A stretch of DNA of 64,000 bases from Agrypnia vestita (lineage: Eukaryota; Arthropoda; Insecta; Trichoptera; Phryganeidae): assembly GCA_016648135.1 (NCBI GenBank), contig JADDOH010000302.1:302270-366269 (forward strand), read 5' to 3'. How positions within the stretch are numbered: the stretch's first letter is position 1; each line of letters starts with the position of its first letter. Shown piece after piece: positions 1 through 10,900 of the stretch. The notes beneath the pieces are model-generated. The model did no database searches, was not told the DNA's origin, and saw nothing but the letters and a program-made list of their open reading frames with translations. A program made the position numbers and the translations under genes.

Positions 1-21
1 GTATCACAAACTTAACCTCTT

Positions 22-90
22 CACACACACACACACACACTTCTCTTTTTTTTTTTTTTTTTTTTAACACAATTTAACACAATTTTTTTT
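22..90. repeat. (CA)n and poly-T low-complexity tract
   Basis: About nine CA units followed by two T-rich runs separated by two copies of AACACAATT. Confidence 0.9.
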
Positions 91-282
91 TTAACACAAT
101 TCTCATGTTTGAATTAGAATTACATCAAATAAATACTAATACTGTATTAAAAGTTGATAGAAAAAAGATTGTTTCATATGAACTTGTTCATTTTTTCCCC
201 AGTGTCCTGATGTAAAATTGTGGCAAAATTATCATTGTTGCGTTTATATTTTGACGTTTGACGGGTAACAATATATGCACTT

Positions 283-309
283 TTTTCTCCCTCTCTCTCT
301 CTCTCTCTC
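283..309. repeat. (CT)n microsatellite
   Basis: Uninterrupted CT dinucleotides ending at the CAAGTAG at 309. Confidence 0.9.
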
Positions 310-1007
310 AAGTAGAAACTGATAAACACCGACTTATACCTACATTTCATTAATTTTTTATTATTGTTCTCATCTACTAAGTATTGGGATAACAATCATA
401 AAGATTCCAAGATTGCTTTTCAGAATACGGCCAATTATGTATTCTTTTTCTAAGCTTTAATATTGTCACGGTCCATGGCTGTGGGAGACAAATGAAACAC
501 TAAAGCAATTTAAACTTTTATTTATTATGCAAAAAAAGTCACTGGACATGAATTTAATTCGAGCACTTTTCTTTAATTCACATTATTTCACAGTTAATTA
601 CTCATCTGAGGAACACTTTATTATTGTTTTCTAGAATATTCCCATACAGGTTCACAGAGAATTCACGTTCATTCGCACATAAGTGATAGCACTTGTTTTC
701 AAACGCCAGTTAGGTACTCCCCTTATTTCATTGTCACTGGTCGTACACTGAATTGCCACTGGATATCTATGTCGCACGTCAAACCTCAAAAAAATTAACT
801 AACTGCTCCTTGTATAGAAAAATGTCACATCGCGATAGTTCGAGAACAGCCCAGTTGTTACGAGATTAGAACCTTCAAGTATCTTCTCCATCTTTGAATA
901 TCAGAGATAAATTCGCTCATTACTTTGTGAACGACGGCCGTGTTCCATGGCAAGACACAAAAATATCATTTTGTCAGTTCATTTTTGGTGAATAAATACC
1001 TACTTAC

Positions 1008-1193
1008 CTAAAATACTCTTTTTTCCAACGTGTCTTCACCATTTCCAAATATCTCCACCAACTCCTGCCAAGCTTGGTTCTTGGCAATTTTATTTGAGTA
1101 ATCCTCACATTGAAGATCCCACATTGCAGGTCTTTTCTCCACTTCATCAATAAAAATTTCAGTGTCCAAGCGATCCATAACGAGCTCACGCAT
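1008..1193 (-). pseudogene. MADF-domain exon, probably from a PIF/Harbinger-type transposon
   Basis: Reads MRELVMDRLDTEIFIDEVEK then RPAMWDLQCEDYSNK and AWQELVEIFG. The 'FI.EVEKRPA(L/M)WD....DYSNK..K..AW' pattern is the MADF (Adf-1-type Myb/SANT-like DNA-binding) signature. Only about 60 residues are present, against 80-90 for a full domain. The frame ends in a TAG immediately followed by GTAAGT, so either the exon is cut by a stop or the donor is used in a mutant copy. It starts about 150 bases from a terminal-inverted-repeat-like edge at 1343. PIF/Harbinger elements commonly carry a Myb/MADF protein beside the transposase; that assignment is inference. Confidence 0.5.
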
Positions 1194-1343
1194 GCTCGTG
1201 TCACAACAGGAGCACGCGGGCACCGCGCGGTTCTATTTTCTAGCGGTTGAGTGGCGGTTTGATGAACCGCGCGGTTATGTCTGAACGATTACATATAAAC
1301 CTACATAAATAAGACCCGGTTCCCGCTGTGTGTGAACAAGCCC
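1194..1343 (-). mobile_element. PIF/Harbinger-like terminal region
   Basis: Read on the - strand it begins GGGCTTGTTCACACACAGCG right after TTA (1344-1346), the 3-bp target typical of the Harbinger group. It contains two copies of an ACCGCGCGGT palindrome (about 1222-1231 and 1266-1275) just upstream of the MADF reading frame, which may be promoter or binding sites. No partner terminus was found to the left, so the element is a fragment. Confidence 0.4.
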
Positions 1344-1464
1344 TTAGAGTTTCTCAATTTTTTAATAAAGTCATCCCTATACCCTCCACTTTGAAACCAC
1401 TGCAGCAGTTAGGTTAGTTTTTTTTTGTGTTGGCTCCTCACAGTTTTAATTTAAATCATTTCAG

Positions 1465-1917
1465 GGAGGACAAATGTTTAGCATTCAAAATCAAGCTGAT
1501 TTTGCTAGAGAACTGTTGCCTTTATATTATAAGCACAACAACATGGCAAGTTTTATCCGGCAACTTAATATGTACGGATTTCATAAAGTCACCTCGGTGG
1601 ATAATGGCGGCCTGAAGTCAGAAAAGGATGAAATAGAGTTTTGCCATCCTTGCTTTCTGCGTGGCCATCCCTTCTTACTTGAACATATTAAAAGGAAAAT
1701 TGCCAATCCAAAGCCAATTTCAAGCTTTGGAGAAGAAAAACCAGCTTTAAGGCCGGAAATGATGAACAAAGTCTTAGTTGATGTTAAGCAGATGAAAGGA
1801 AAGCAGGAGAGCTTAGATGCCCGTTTTAGCGTCATGAAACATGAAAATGAAGCTCTTTGGAGAGAAATTGCATTGCTGCGGCAGAAACACATCAAACAAC
1901 AACAAATTGTTAACAAT
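1465..1917 (+). CDS. Hsf: HSF exon: second half of DNA-binding domain and HR-A
   Basis: Opens after a pyrimidine tract ending TTTCAG (to 1464) and closes at GTAAGT (1918), 151 codons, phase 0 at both ends. It begins GGQMFSIQNQADFARELL, followed by the recognition helix and its context (HNNMASFIRQLNMYGF), the most conserved stretch of all HSFs. Next comes the wing/helix end (EIEFCHPCFLRGHPFLLEHI, then KRK), then a heptad-rich coiled coil with EALWREIALLRQKH, which is HR-A of the trimerisation domain. The usual Gln/Tyr of the family 'EFQHPYF' block are both Cys here. The upstream exon with the first DNA-binding helix is not in the window. An in-frame ATG at 1474 is internal to the domain and is not a real start. 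Confidence 0.95.
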
Positions 1918-4900
1918 GTAAGTATTTTTGTTATTTTTAAAGATTTTCTGTTATTTATGAGCAATTATTCTTTACATGTACTCATAATACAATGCAAAAA
2001 CAGACCTAGTCCACAATATCTACTAAATTCTTAGCCGTATTTTTTTTTATACATGTATTCATAATACAATGCAACAACATACCTACCTAGTCCACAATAT
2101 CTACTAAATTCTTAGCCGTATTTTTTTTTTATACATGTATTCATAATATAATGCAACAACATACCTACCTAGTCCACAATATCTACTAAATTCTTAGCCA
2201 TATTTTTTTATGGAAACATTAGCATCCACGGTCTCACCAGTCAGACAATCCTCAAATCTGAGCCTGCCACGCAGAGTAAGAAAGAAATGGAGGCCACAGG
2301 GCTTACAACTTTTTTGTCATTGACTGGTTTAAGTTGTGTGGAAATTTCGTTCCGTACTGGAAATTGATATTGAATTTTTGTTGATATTCAACTAATGTTA
2401 ATTTCTTGCTTAGTATCTATCTGGGATATAATTCTGATTCTTCAGAATGTAGTTAACTACTGACATTATAAGAAACATAGTTAAATGGAGCAAAAATCAC
2501 TGGAAATTTCAAATGGAATTTGTAACCCAAACTTGCTGATCCTATTTATAAAAATTTATGATATTTTTGAAACGTAACGCAACACCTTTAGTGGCATTAT
2601 ATTAATATTTTTAAACTATGATGATAATGCTCCAAATTGTTTGTTTCAACAAACATTTGTTCTGGTGAAACAGACACAGTACATTTATATAAGTTATAAA
2701 TAAAATAATTTATAAAATTGTTTGATGGAATATTAAATTTTCTTTTTATTAAACTAGATTTTCAAATCAAATCAATGATGCGGGTTCTCAAATATTGTCT
2801 TGAAGAAAAACATACAGCAAATATAACACTGCACTACATTAATGCAATTTGTGGTTATATTTATGTTTGTAATGAAGTTGTGATGAGTTATAATTTCTGT
2901 GATTAATGTACACTCTTTTACAAAGTTTTTAAATAGTAATATTAAAAATTTATATTGGGTGTATATATTTCTTTTTATATTGAGTGTATGTATTTCTGTT
3001 TAAAAAATGAAAACAATTATTCCTGATTGGGTTTTTGCAAGTAGATATGAGAATTTGCTTCCCGATATATGTACTATTTTATCTATGACTTTTGGTATCA
3101 CATATGGCACATCTTACAAATTCCGTTCGTTACTTGCTATAAAGGTGTTACAATGTGATGTAAAAATTAAAAATTTGCTTCGCAAACAAATACTTTCTAA
3201 TGTTTATATGATTCGCAAGAATATTGTAGTAGAATTTAGAACATGGCCATTTCACAGTACAGTAAAACCGCGATATAACGAAACCCGAAACAGCGAAAAA
3301 TGACCTATATCGAAAAAAAATCGAAATTTATCCCCTAAAACCAATTTTTCATACAAAAATGCATTTATATAACGAAATCCCGTTAACATGTATAACAAAA
3401 TCATTTTTGTTCCGTACGAAAAAATGCCAATACATTTACGTAAATTTATAACGAAATAAAATGTTAAAATATTTCGCACTTTCAAAGCCGCGCCGCAGTA
3501 TCTGTCTCTGCCGTATGCGAACAGTTTTATGGCCTTTTCGGCGGCGCGCGGCCGTGGCGATCTGCAGACAGGGTCGTAAAATAATTCAAATTTCTCCTTG
3601 GGTTCATAGTAGGCCCATAAAACCTTTTGACATAATTCTTGCGGCGTACACTTGGACACGTTTTATGCCGATTATCGAAAATGTTTAGAATCTCACGCTT
3701 CGGACACCACATGTGCACACTACACGCTTCTAATGTGTACTGCAATCCCAGACCCAAACAGCTGGAGAATACAACAAAATTAACAGGAACCCCCCAAAAG
3801 TTTCAGTATGTACTTATTGGGAATGTCAGTCTCAGTGTAACGTCTGTAGAGTTGAGTTTGACAATTGTTTTCGTGTGAACTCCTCGTCAATAATATAAAT
3901 AATTTGTTAAAATATTTTATGGACTATTTTTGTAGGGCATTTTGCATTATCTATTAAATATTGTTTTCGTGTGTTTACTTAAATATAGTGTAGCGTAATT
4001 TATTATTTAAAGTACATTTCCTAATATTTTGTGAAACCTTAAAATGGCTTCAGGACGTGATAATTCCTGTAATAAAAAAAAATAAACTTTAAACCATCGC
4101 ACAAAAAATAATGATATTAAAGGACATCGACAACAAAGTGGACAGTAAAGGCAAAATAGCCGTAAAATATGGTATTCCGGTTTCGTCTCTCTCCACGATT
4201 TTAAAAAATTGGAAGAAGTTTGAAGATGCGTTTGATAGATGTAAGGCGAGCGGTTCCCAACAGCGTGTACGGCCTTCCAAATATGAAGAATTGGAAGAAA
4301 AATTGTTCGAGTATTTCTCCCAAATCCGATCAGCGAATATACCTACATCTGGTTTAATGCTTATTGAGATAGCGAAGTCGTTGGCTCATCGGATGGGAAT
4401 TGATTTTAAGGCATCAAATAGGTGGTTAGATCGCTTTAAATATCGACACAACATTCTTTGCCTCGCGGTTTGTGGCGATTCACAAAAAGTTGATGAAGCG
4501 AAAGCGAGCTGGACAGCAAACAATCGGCATATTTGGGAGAAATACGACGCAAAAAATGTTTATAACGTGGATGAAATTGGTGTTTTTTATAACATGATGC
4601 CAGATCGGACACTAGCTCTTAAAGGAGAGAAATGTCATCGAGGAAAACGTAGCAAAGAACGCCTGACGGCCTGGTTGTGTACAAATATGGATGGATCCGA
4701 TAAAGCAAAAATCATAGTCATCGGAAAATATGAAAAACCACGATGCTTTAGAGGCCTTACTTTTAACACTTTTTCCGCTGTAACTTATTTCCATAATAAA
4801 AAAGCGTGGATGACGCGGGAAACATTTAAAAGCTTTGCTATTACGATGCAGAGAAAAATAGCAGCACAAGATTGTAAATATTGATGATTTTGGATAATTG

Positions 4901-7900
4901 TTCAGTACATTACGTACCGCAAATTGTTGCGCCAAATATAGGATTTCTGTTCCTACCTCCCAATACTACGAGTGCTCTCCAACCGCTAGATCAGGGAATA
5001 ATACAGAACTTCAAAAGCCATAACAGAAAAAGTTTATTGCATTCCTGTATTATACAGGTAAACAATGGCTTTTCTGTAGAAAACTTAAGAAAATGAACGG
5101 TATTGGATGCATGTCGAGCTATGAGTTTAGCATGGCAATCGGTAACATCTACAACAATCGCCAATTGTCTTAAAAAGTGCGGGTTTTCTTCGCTGCCCGT
5201 AGATGAAATTGACGCCCCTCAAACGAGTTTAACAACGGGTGAAAGAATTTTGTTGGGATCTACAAGTTACGATGATTTCATTAATTATGACCATGAAGTG
5301 ATAACGTCTGCTGTTTATGTTCCCGGGTCTCGTATTATGGTATCTGAGAGTGATGAGGACAATAATGACACTTTGAATGAGGAAAGCAATGAAATCTCTA
5401 CTGCTTCGTTACTGTTAACTTCTGAAGTTTTTCATGCCTTAGATGTTCTCCAACGATACGTATCGGGAAGACCAGAATTACCGGTAGATGCATTTTCCCA
5501 CTGTGATTCGTTAGCTAAAATAATTACATGTGACAGTGAAAGAAATGTTAAAACTAAACAGGGGAAAATAAACGATTATTTTAAGTGAACAATGTTAAAG
5601 ATTATTTTAAGTGAACAATGGTAAAGATTATTTTATGTGAATGTTTTAAGTGAACAATGTTAATGATTATTTTTAAGTGAACAATTTTAACGAATATTTT
5701 GAAGTGGTTGCCGCCGTTACCGGTAAGTACCTTTGTAATTTATATACAGCTCATTTTATAAAAATGCCGCGATTCAACCGTAAAATTTTTATTTTTGAAT
5801 TATTTTTATTTTTCATGTCCAAAACTATGTTTGAAGCGGATCTACATTTGAACACAATTAAAATATTATTTTGCGTTTGCAATATTCTGGAATTTACCAA
5901 AATTTCTTCCGAAAAAAATTCTTCTTAATTTACAAAAATTATCCATTTGCTTATCTGTTTTAATAACAAAACTAGAGAAAATATGTAGGTATTCAGTTCC
6001 CTATGGCCTCCTTCCTCCGTTGTTTACAGAACTCGCGATCTTTTTTGAGGCTGCGCAACATTTTTTTGAGGCGGCGCGTAACATTTATTAGTAGGTTTTT
6101 TTAAATTTATTTCATTATATGTGGGAATTCGTTATTACGAATTTTTATTTTTTGATCCCTTGGATTTCGTTATATCGCAGTTTTACTGTATTTTGTTTGG
6201 TTTGGCACAGCATCGTCAACACAAAACTTCTGATATAAAGTGAATAGAGAATTGTATTAAATAACAGTATAAAGTTATTGAGATGTGTTTGTTGGTCTAG
6301 TGGTTAAGACAGTTGTCTAGTAATCCAACAGTCACTGGTATGAGCCTTATTCCAGACCAGCAAGTTAGCTTTATTTTTTATAACATAGATGTGAAAATGG
6401 TAAGATTATTGATGTAACATGTATTCCGTGTACTCATAATTTGTATTTCAATGTTTGACAGTGCTCATCATTCATAGACAATTTTTTATTTAGGGTGCGG
6501 TAGTGTTGACATTGGTTCTACAATGATTGTTTTGTATTTTGATTGTGTACCATAATATTTTATTGTAATCACTCGTAATTTTTTTTAATCACAAACTTAT
6601 TTACAGCTTATTCAGTTTCTGATGTCACTGGTCCAACCGTCTCGCAATGGCCCTCTCAAGTCGGGGGCGAAGAGGCGCTATCAGTTGATGATCAACAATG
6701 CCGCCCACAACAGTCATGACAGAGGAAGGGATTCTAAAAGTCCGCGACTAGAACCCGATCCGGATTATCAATTAGATGAAAATGACGTTGATTTTGAAGA
6801 TGCGGTAAGTTTCATCAAATATTAAATGCAATTATATAATTTAATAGCATAAAGTTTTCATCATATTTTCCTGGAATATGTGTTTGAAACAATGGTTTTG
6901 CGAATTCCGAATCTTGTAATTCAGTTGGCTCCTCAGTTACTCACAATAATTTTTTTTTGGCCTTTTGAATTTCAAATTAACAAGGTATTACTGATATGGA
7001 CCCTCCTACATACTATGTAATAAAAATATTAGAAGGGTGTAAAATTATTAATATAATACTTTTTATGCTGTTGCTTGTATGCCTTAGGAGAATGGCCCCA
7101 CAATTCATGAGGTGGCCGAGCAGGAGCATCATTCTGAAGCGGGCCGTAGTGCTCGCCTGTGTGCCGACATCGAGGCTTGCTCCTCCGCCAGCCCTGTTGC
7201 TTCTTACACCTCACCCTCACCTGCCTTTTCGCATTCCCCCATAGGTAATGAAAACATCGTGGTGTCTTATGATGTGGATGATCCTGCATTGCAAAGTAAG
7301 TCAAATTGCATTTGAAATTAGTACAGTAGAACCTCATTAATTCGAAATTCAAGGGACCCAAAAAAAACATTTTGAATTATGTGGAACCCCGTTAATTCGA
7401 AAATTGAGTTTAAAAAAAATCACAATGCAATTATGAAATTTGCCAAAATCGTAAAACTCATTAAAAAAGTCATTAATTTTGTGAAAAATGTCTGTATTTT
7501 TGCATATTTCAAGAAATCATTTCGAAAACGTAATACTTACAGTAAAACCTCGGTTTTATGGTTCTCCAGGGGACAGCAAAAAACGGGGTAAAACTGAGGA
7601 AAACGTAAAAGTTAATAAATGAAAATTGTATAGAAAAATGGGCTTTCAATGAAAATAATAACAATTGCTTTAATTTTCAAAAATGTACATTTTGCTAAAA
7701 AAACAAGTTTACAATTTATGTAATCTGGGATATTCAGTAACAATTTGTAGCCATCTTCTTCAGGATGATACCACCCATAGAAAGTTCTCGCAGACATAGA
7801 CCATTCTGTCAATATCTTATATTTTTTTCAATCATCTTATAATCAGTTGTACTTTTTGTCGCAATGTTTTTAGAGTAAATTATAAAGAATATTAACAATT

Positions 7901-10900
7901 AAAACGGTTAACGTAATATCAAAAATATAAATATAAAGTAAACAATAGCTGTTTTTGATTTTACAGAAGAAATGAAAAAGAATTGAAATACGATTGTACA
8001 ATAAAAACTAACAAAATAATATCTAAAAACTAAAAAAAAAACAATGCATAGGACAATAAATAGATCTGTCATCACGGCAATGTATGTAAAATAGCGCGGC
8101 AGCTGTTGCCGACAAATAGCTGATAGTAAAAGAAATACAACTACTAAAAAGGGTCGCTAGTTAAACGTTGAAAATATTACATAAATAGTTTACCCCTTTT
8201 TACATTACTTGATTACTAACGTAATATGTACTCGCTCGAGTTAGAACCCAAACACGAAAGATGCCCCGTTGAAAATTCAAAATTCATCCAATGTTGACGT
8301 GTTAAATTTTTTGAAAGAAAAAAGAAATTTCAATGAATGTAGAGTTGAATTTTCTAAATATTTCGGTGTAAAACTTGGGGGAATGAAAAAATTCCATGCG
8401 TAAATATTTGTATGGGAATGTAAGAAGACGAAATGGGACTTCGACTTTTCGGTATAAATAGCGGAAAAATGTGAAAACGAGGAATGAAAAACTGAAGTTT
8501 TAATGTATTTTTATGCTAATACAAAGATTGCAATATTTATATTAACAAAGTATTAATTAGTAATAATAATAATAATAAAATTAACAAAAAATCAAAATGT
8601 TTTTTAATTTTGTCAAAATTAAATAAACAAAAATATATTGTGGCGCCAGGGATTAAAAATTATTTTGAATTATGAATTACCGGGGTTTTCGAATTATCGG
8701 GGTTAATTTACAATGAATTTAACATTTTGGGAGATTTAGATAGATTTAAAAAAATTTGAATTATCGGGGTTCGAATTAACGTGGTTTAACTGTATTCAAT
8801 TTTCTATAACGTCTTCAATTGTGTTAGTGGTATAGTTCCTATAATAAATTATTCAGAAGTACATATTATGTGGGTGTCTCGTAGCTAGTAGCGGGGGAAT
8901 CTTCTTCATTCAATTTTGAATAGAAAATATTTTTACACTTTGGATGAAATATCAACTTTTGAAATTTACAATTTTTTTTTACATTTTTTGATGATGTTAA
9001 AAGGCTTTTTATAAACAGATGATTTAAAAAAATATATTGTATTTACTCAAGCGCTTTGAGGCTTCAACCACTATTTAAGTTATTTTTTTATTTAAAAATA
9101 CAATAATTACTATTCAAAAATATAAATTCCAAAGAATGAAATATGTCAACAAATCACATATTTTCATAATTAGATCGAGTACCGTGGGCCGTGGCGAGTG
9201 CTGGATGTGTTCCTGTAGCCGCTTATTTTTTTTGATGAAAAATCACTATAAAACATTCCTAGGTATAATTTGACTCTAAAATGAAGTAACATTATATTAT
9301 ACTATCAAAAGCAATTGATTTTATTGCGTATAATAAGGTTTTTGGCTATTTTTACATGAATAAATCTTTGTTTCCAATATTTCAGAAGTGTCTTTAAACA
9401 AAAGAAACTCTTTGTTTAACACCACTTTATTGAGTTTAACCAACCAGTTTCGGCTCACAGCTGAGCCTTCATCGGGGTTAAATATTAATTATTACAGTTA
9501 ATATTCAACCCTGATGAAGGCTCAGCTGTGAGCCGAAACTAGTTGGTTAAACTCAATAAAGTGGTGTTAAACAAAGAGTTATTTTATTTAAAGCAAGCAA
9601 GCAAAATTTGTGTGAAAATTTAGGAGTGTTTTTTTCATTATTAAAAATATACAAGTTCTGTTTTTGCGACCTTGGACTCCGTGCATATGTCATAAGTCAA
9701 ACAATCACCAAATGTGCGAGTGTGACATAATTTTTATAGTTATGATGTAAGAAAAATTGTTGTTTAATATTTTTTATACAATACGTATTAAAGGGAATTA
9801 ATTTTTCATATTCGATATAAGTTACTGTATGATAGTCCTAAGTTTTACAAAAAATAAGTCAGAAATATTGAAAAAAAGAAACAAACTTTAAAGTCGCATA
9901 TCTATTGATATTGGGTCATGGTTGCTAGAACATTTTCAACTCATAATTAAAGCAGGAATCTACCTGTAAAGTATTGTGGATTAGCTCTGTTACACTCTGT
10001 ATAAGATTATTTCTTACAGATAGGTCGATATGTTGACGGAAAAGGCTGATGTAGCGGAATGGTATTGCTTGCCCAACGTAAATTGGCATGCGGTGAATTT
10101 GGAACTAAAATCTGCCCCGCCCGCACCCGGCGGTGACCCCTCGCCCTGTCATTCAGATCAATTTTGTATTTGCTCGGGAGTGTGACATCTTGATTACCAA
10201 TATACCCTGAATTATTATTTCCAAAACATCCTAAACAGTCCGGGATGGTGCAAGAACAATTGCCAATGAAGTATTAAAGTTTTGCGAAGCTGAAAAAGCA
10301 AATAATGGACCGATATTACCATCTGACAGTTTGACAGATAGAACGACCGCCATTACTGCATGGTTTCTTTAGTGCTGCCTGACTAAATTTCTGTTAAAGG
10401 CTACGACACCGGTCACCGGACATTCTGTACATTATGAATTGTGTAATAAATTTACACCCTGGCAACTTCTGTTATGCGACAGGGACGCCTTCCCTCGCAC
10501 GCCAATTTATAGTGGTACGTCTATAGTGCACCTTCTCGGATAGATAGGAGATCCGGGTTCGAGTCCCGAGAGCAGCCAAATATTTTTTTGTTGATTTGTT
10601 TTTTCTGTATTTCTTTCTAATTGATTAATAAATTTTGTTTTTAAAAATTCACAGAACTTTGTTGTGAAATTGCTACTTCACAATAAGAATGTGTTCTTTA
10701 ATACAGTAAAACTTCACGTTTTCCTGCTATTTACACCGAAAATTCGAAGTCCTATTTCATCACCATATATATTCCCATACAAATATTTCACGCAATTTAC
10801 GCGGATGTATTTTTTTGACTTCTCTGGTTTTACACCGAATCATTTAGAAGATTCAATATGTCAAGTCCACATTCATTGTAATTTACGAGCAAAATTATGA

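Larger units (their letters stand above)
1..1007. other. HSF intron sequence with microsatellites; no gene seen
   Basis: Holds a (CA)n run at 22-40, poly-T runs around 46-90 and a (CT)n run near 283-309. The rest is AT-rich with no supportable reading frame. It lies upstream of the first visible HSF exon and is presumably part of the large 5' intron. Confidence 0.6.
3260..6188 (+). mobile_element. Complete pogo/Tigger-type DNA transposon
   Basis: Bounded by 24-bp terminal inverted repeats that begin CAGTAAAACCGCGATATAAC on the left and, read inverted, CAGTAAAACTGCGATATAAC on the right (one mismatch), flanked on both sides by TA (3258-3259 and 6189-6190). TA target and CAGTA-type ends are the pogo/Tigger hallmark. 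Length 2.9 kb. It encodes one broken transposase (4044-5588). Both ends are intact, so the insertion is structurally complete although the protein is dead. Confidence 0.93.
9406..9580. repeat. Palindrome with two opposed hammerhead-like modules
   Basis: Two ~75-bp arms (9406-9480 and 9503-9580) are almost perfect inverted copies around a short AT-rich centre (about TTAATTATTACAGTTAA). Each arm carries CTGATGA/CCGATGA, a GGCTC...GAGCC hairpin and GAAAC, then GGTTAAACTCAATAAAGTGG. This pattern is typical of termini of Penelope-like elements, which carry hammerhead ribozymes. Confidence 0.85.

Noticed and set aside
1474..1476. ATG at 1474 as the HSF start codon
   Set aside because: It is inside the DNA-binding domain and directly follows a splice acceptor; HSFs start well upstream of this block.
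1581..1964. 127-codon open frame on the - strand
   Set aside because: Antisense shadow of the HSF exon 1465-1917.
3252..3757. Overlapping open frames on both strands
   Set aside because: They lie in the 5' untranslated part of the pogo/Tigger element and show no motif; probably chance.
7029..7370. 113-codon open frame on the - strand
   Set aside because: Antisense of the HSF exon 7088-7295.
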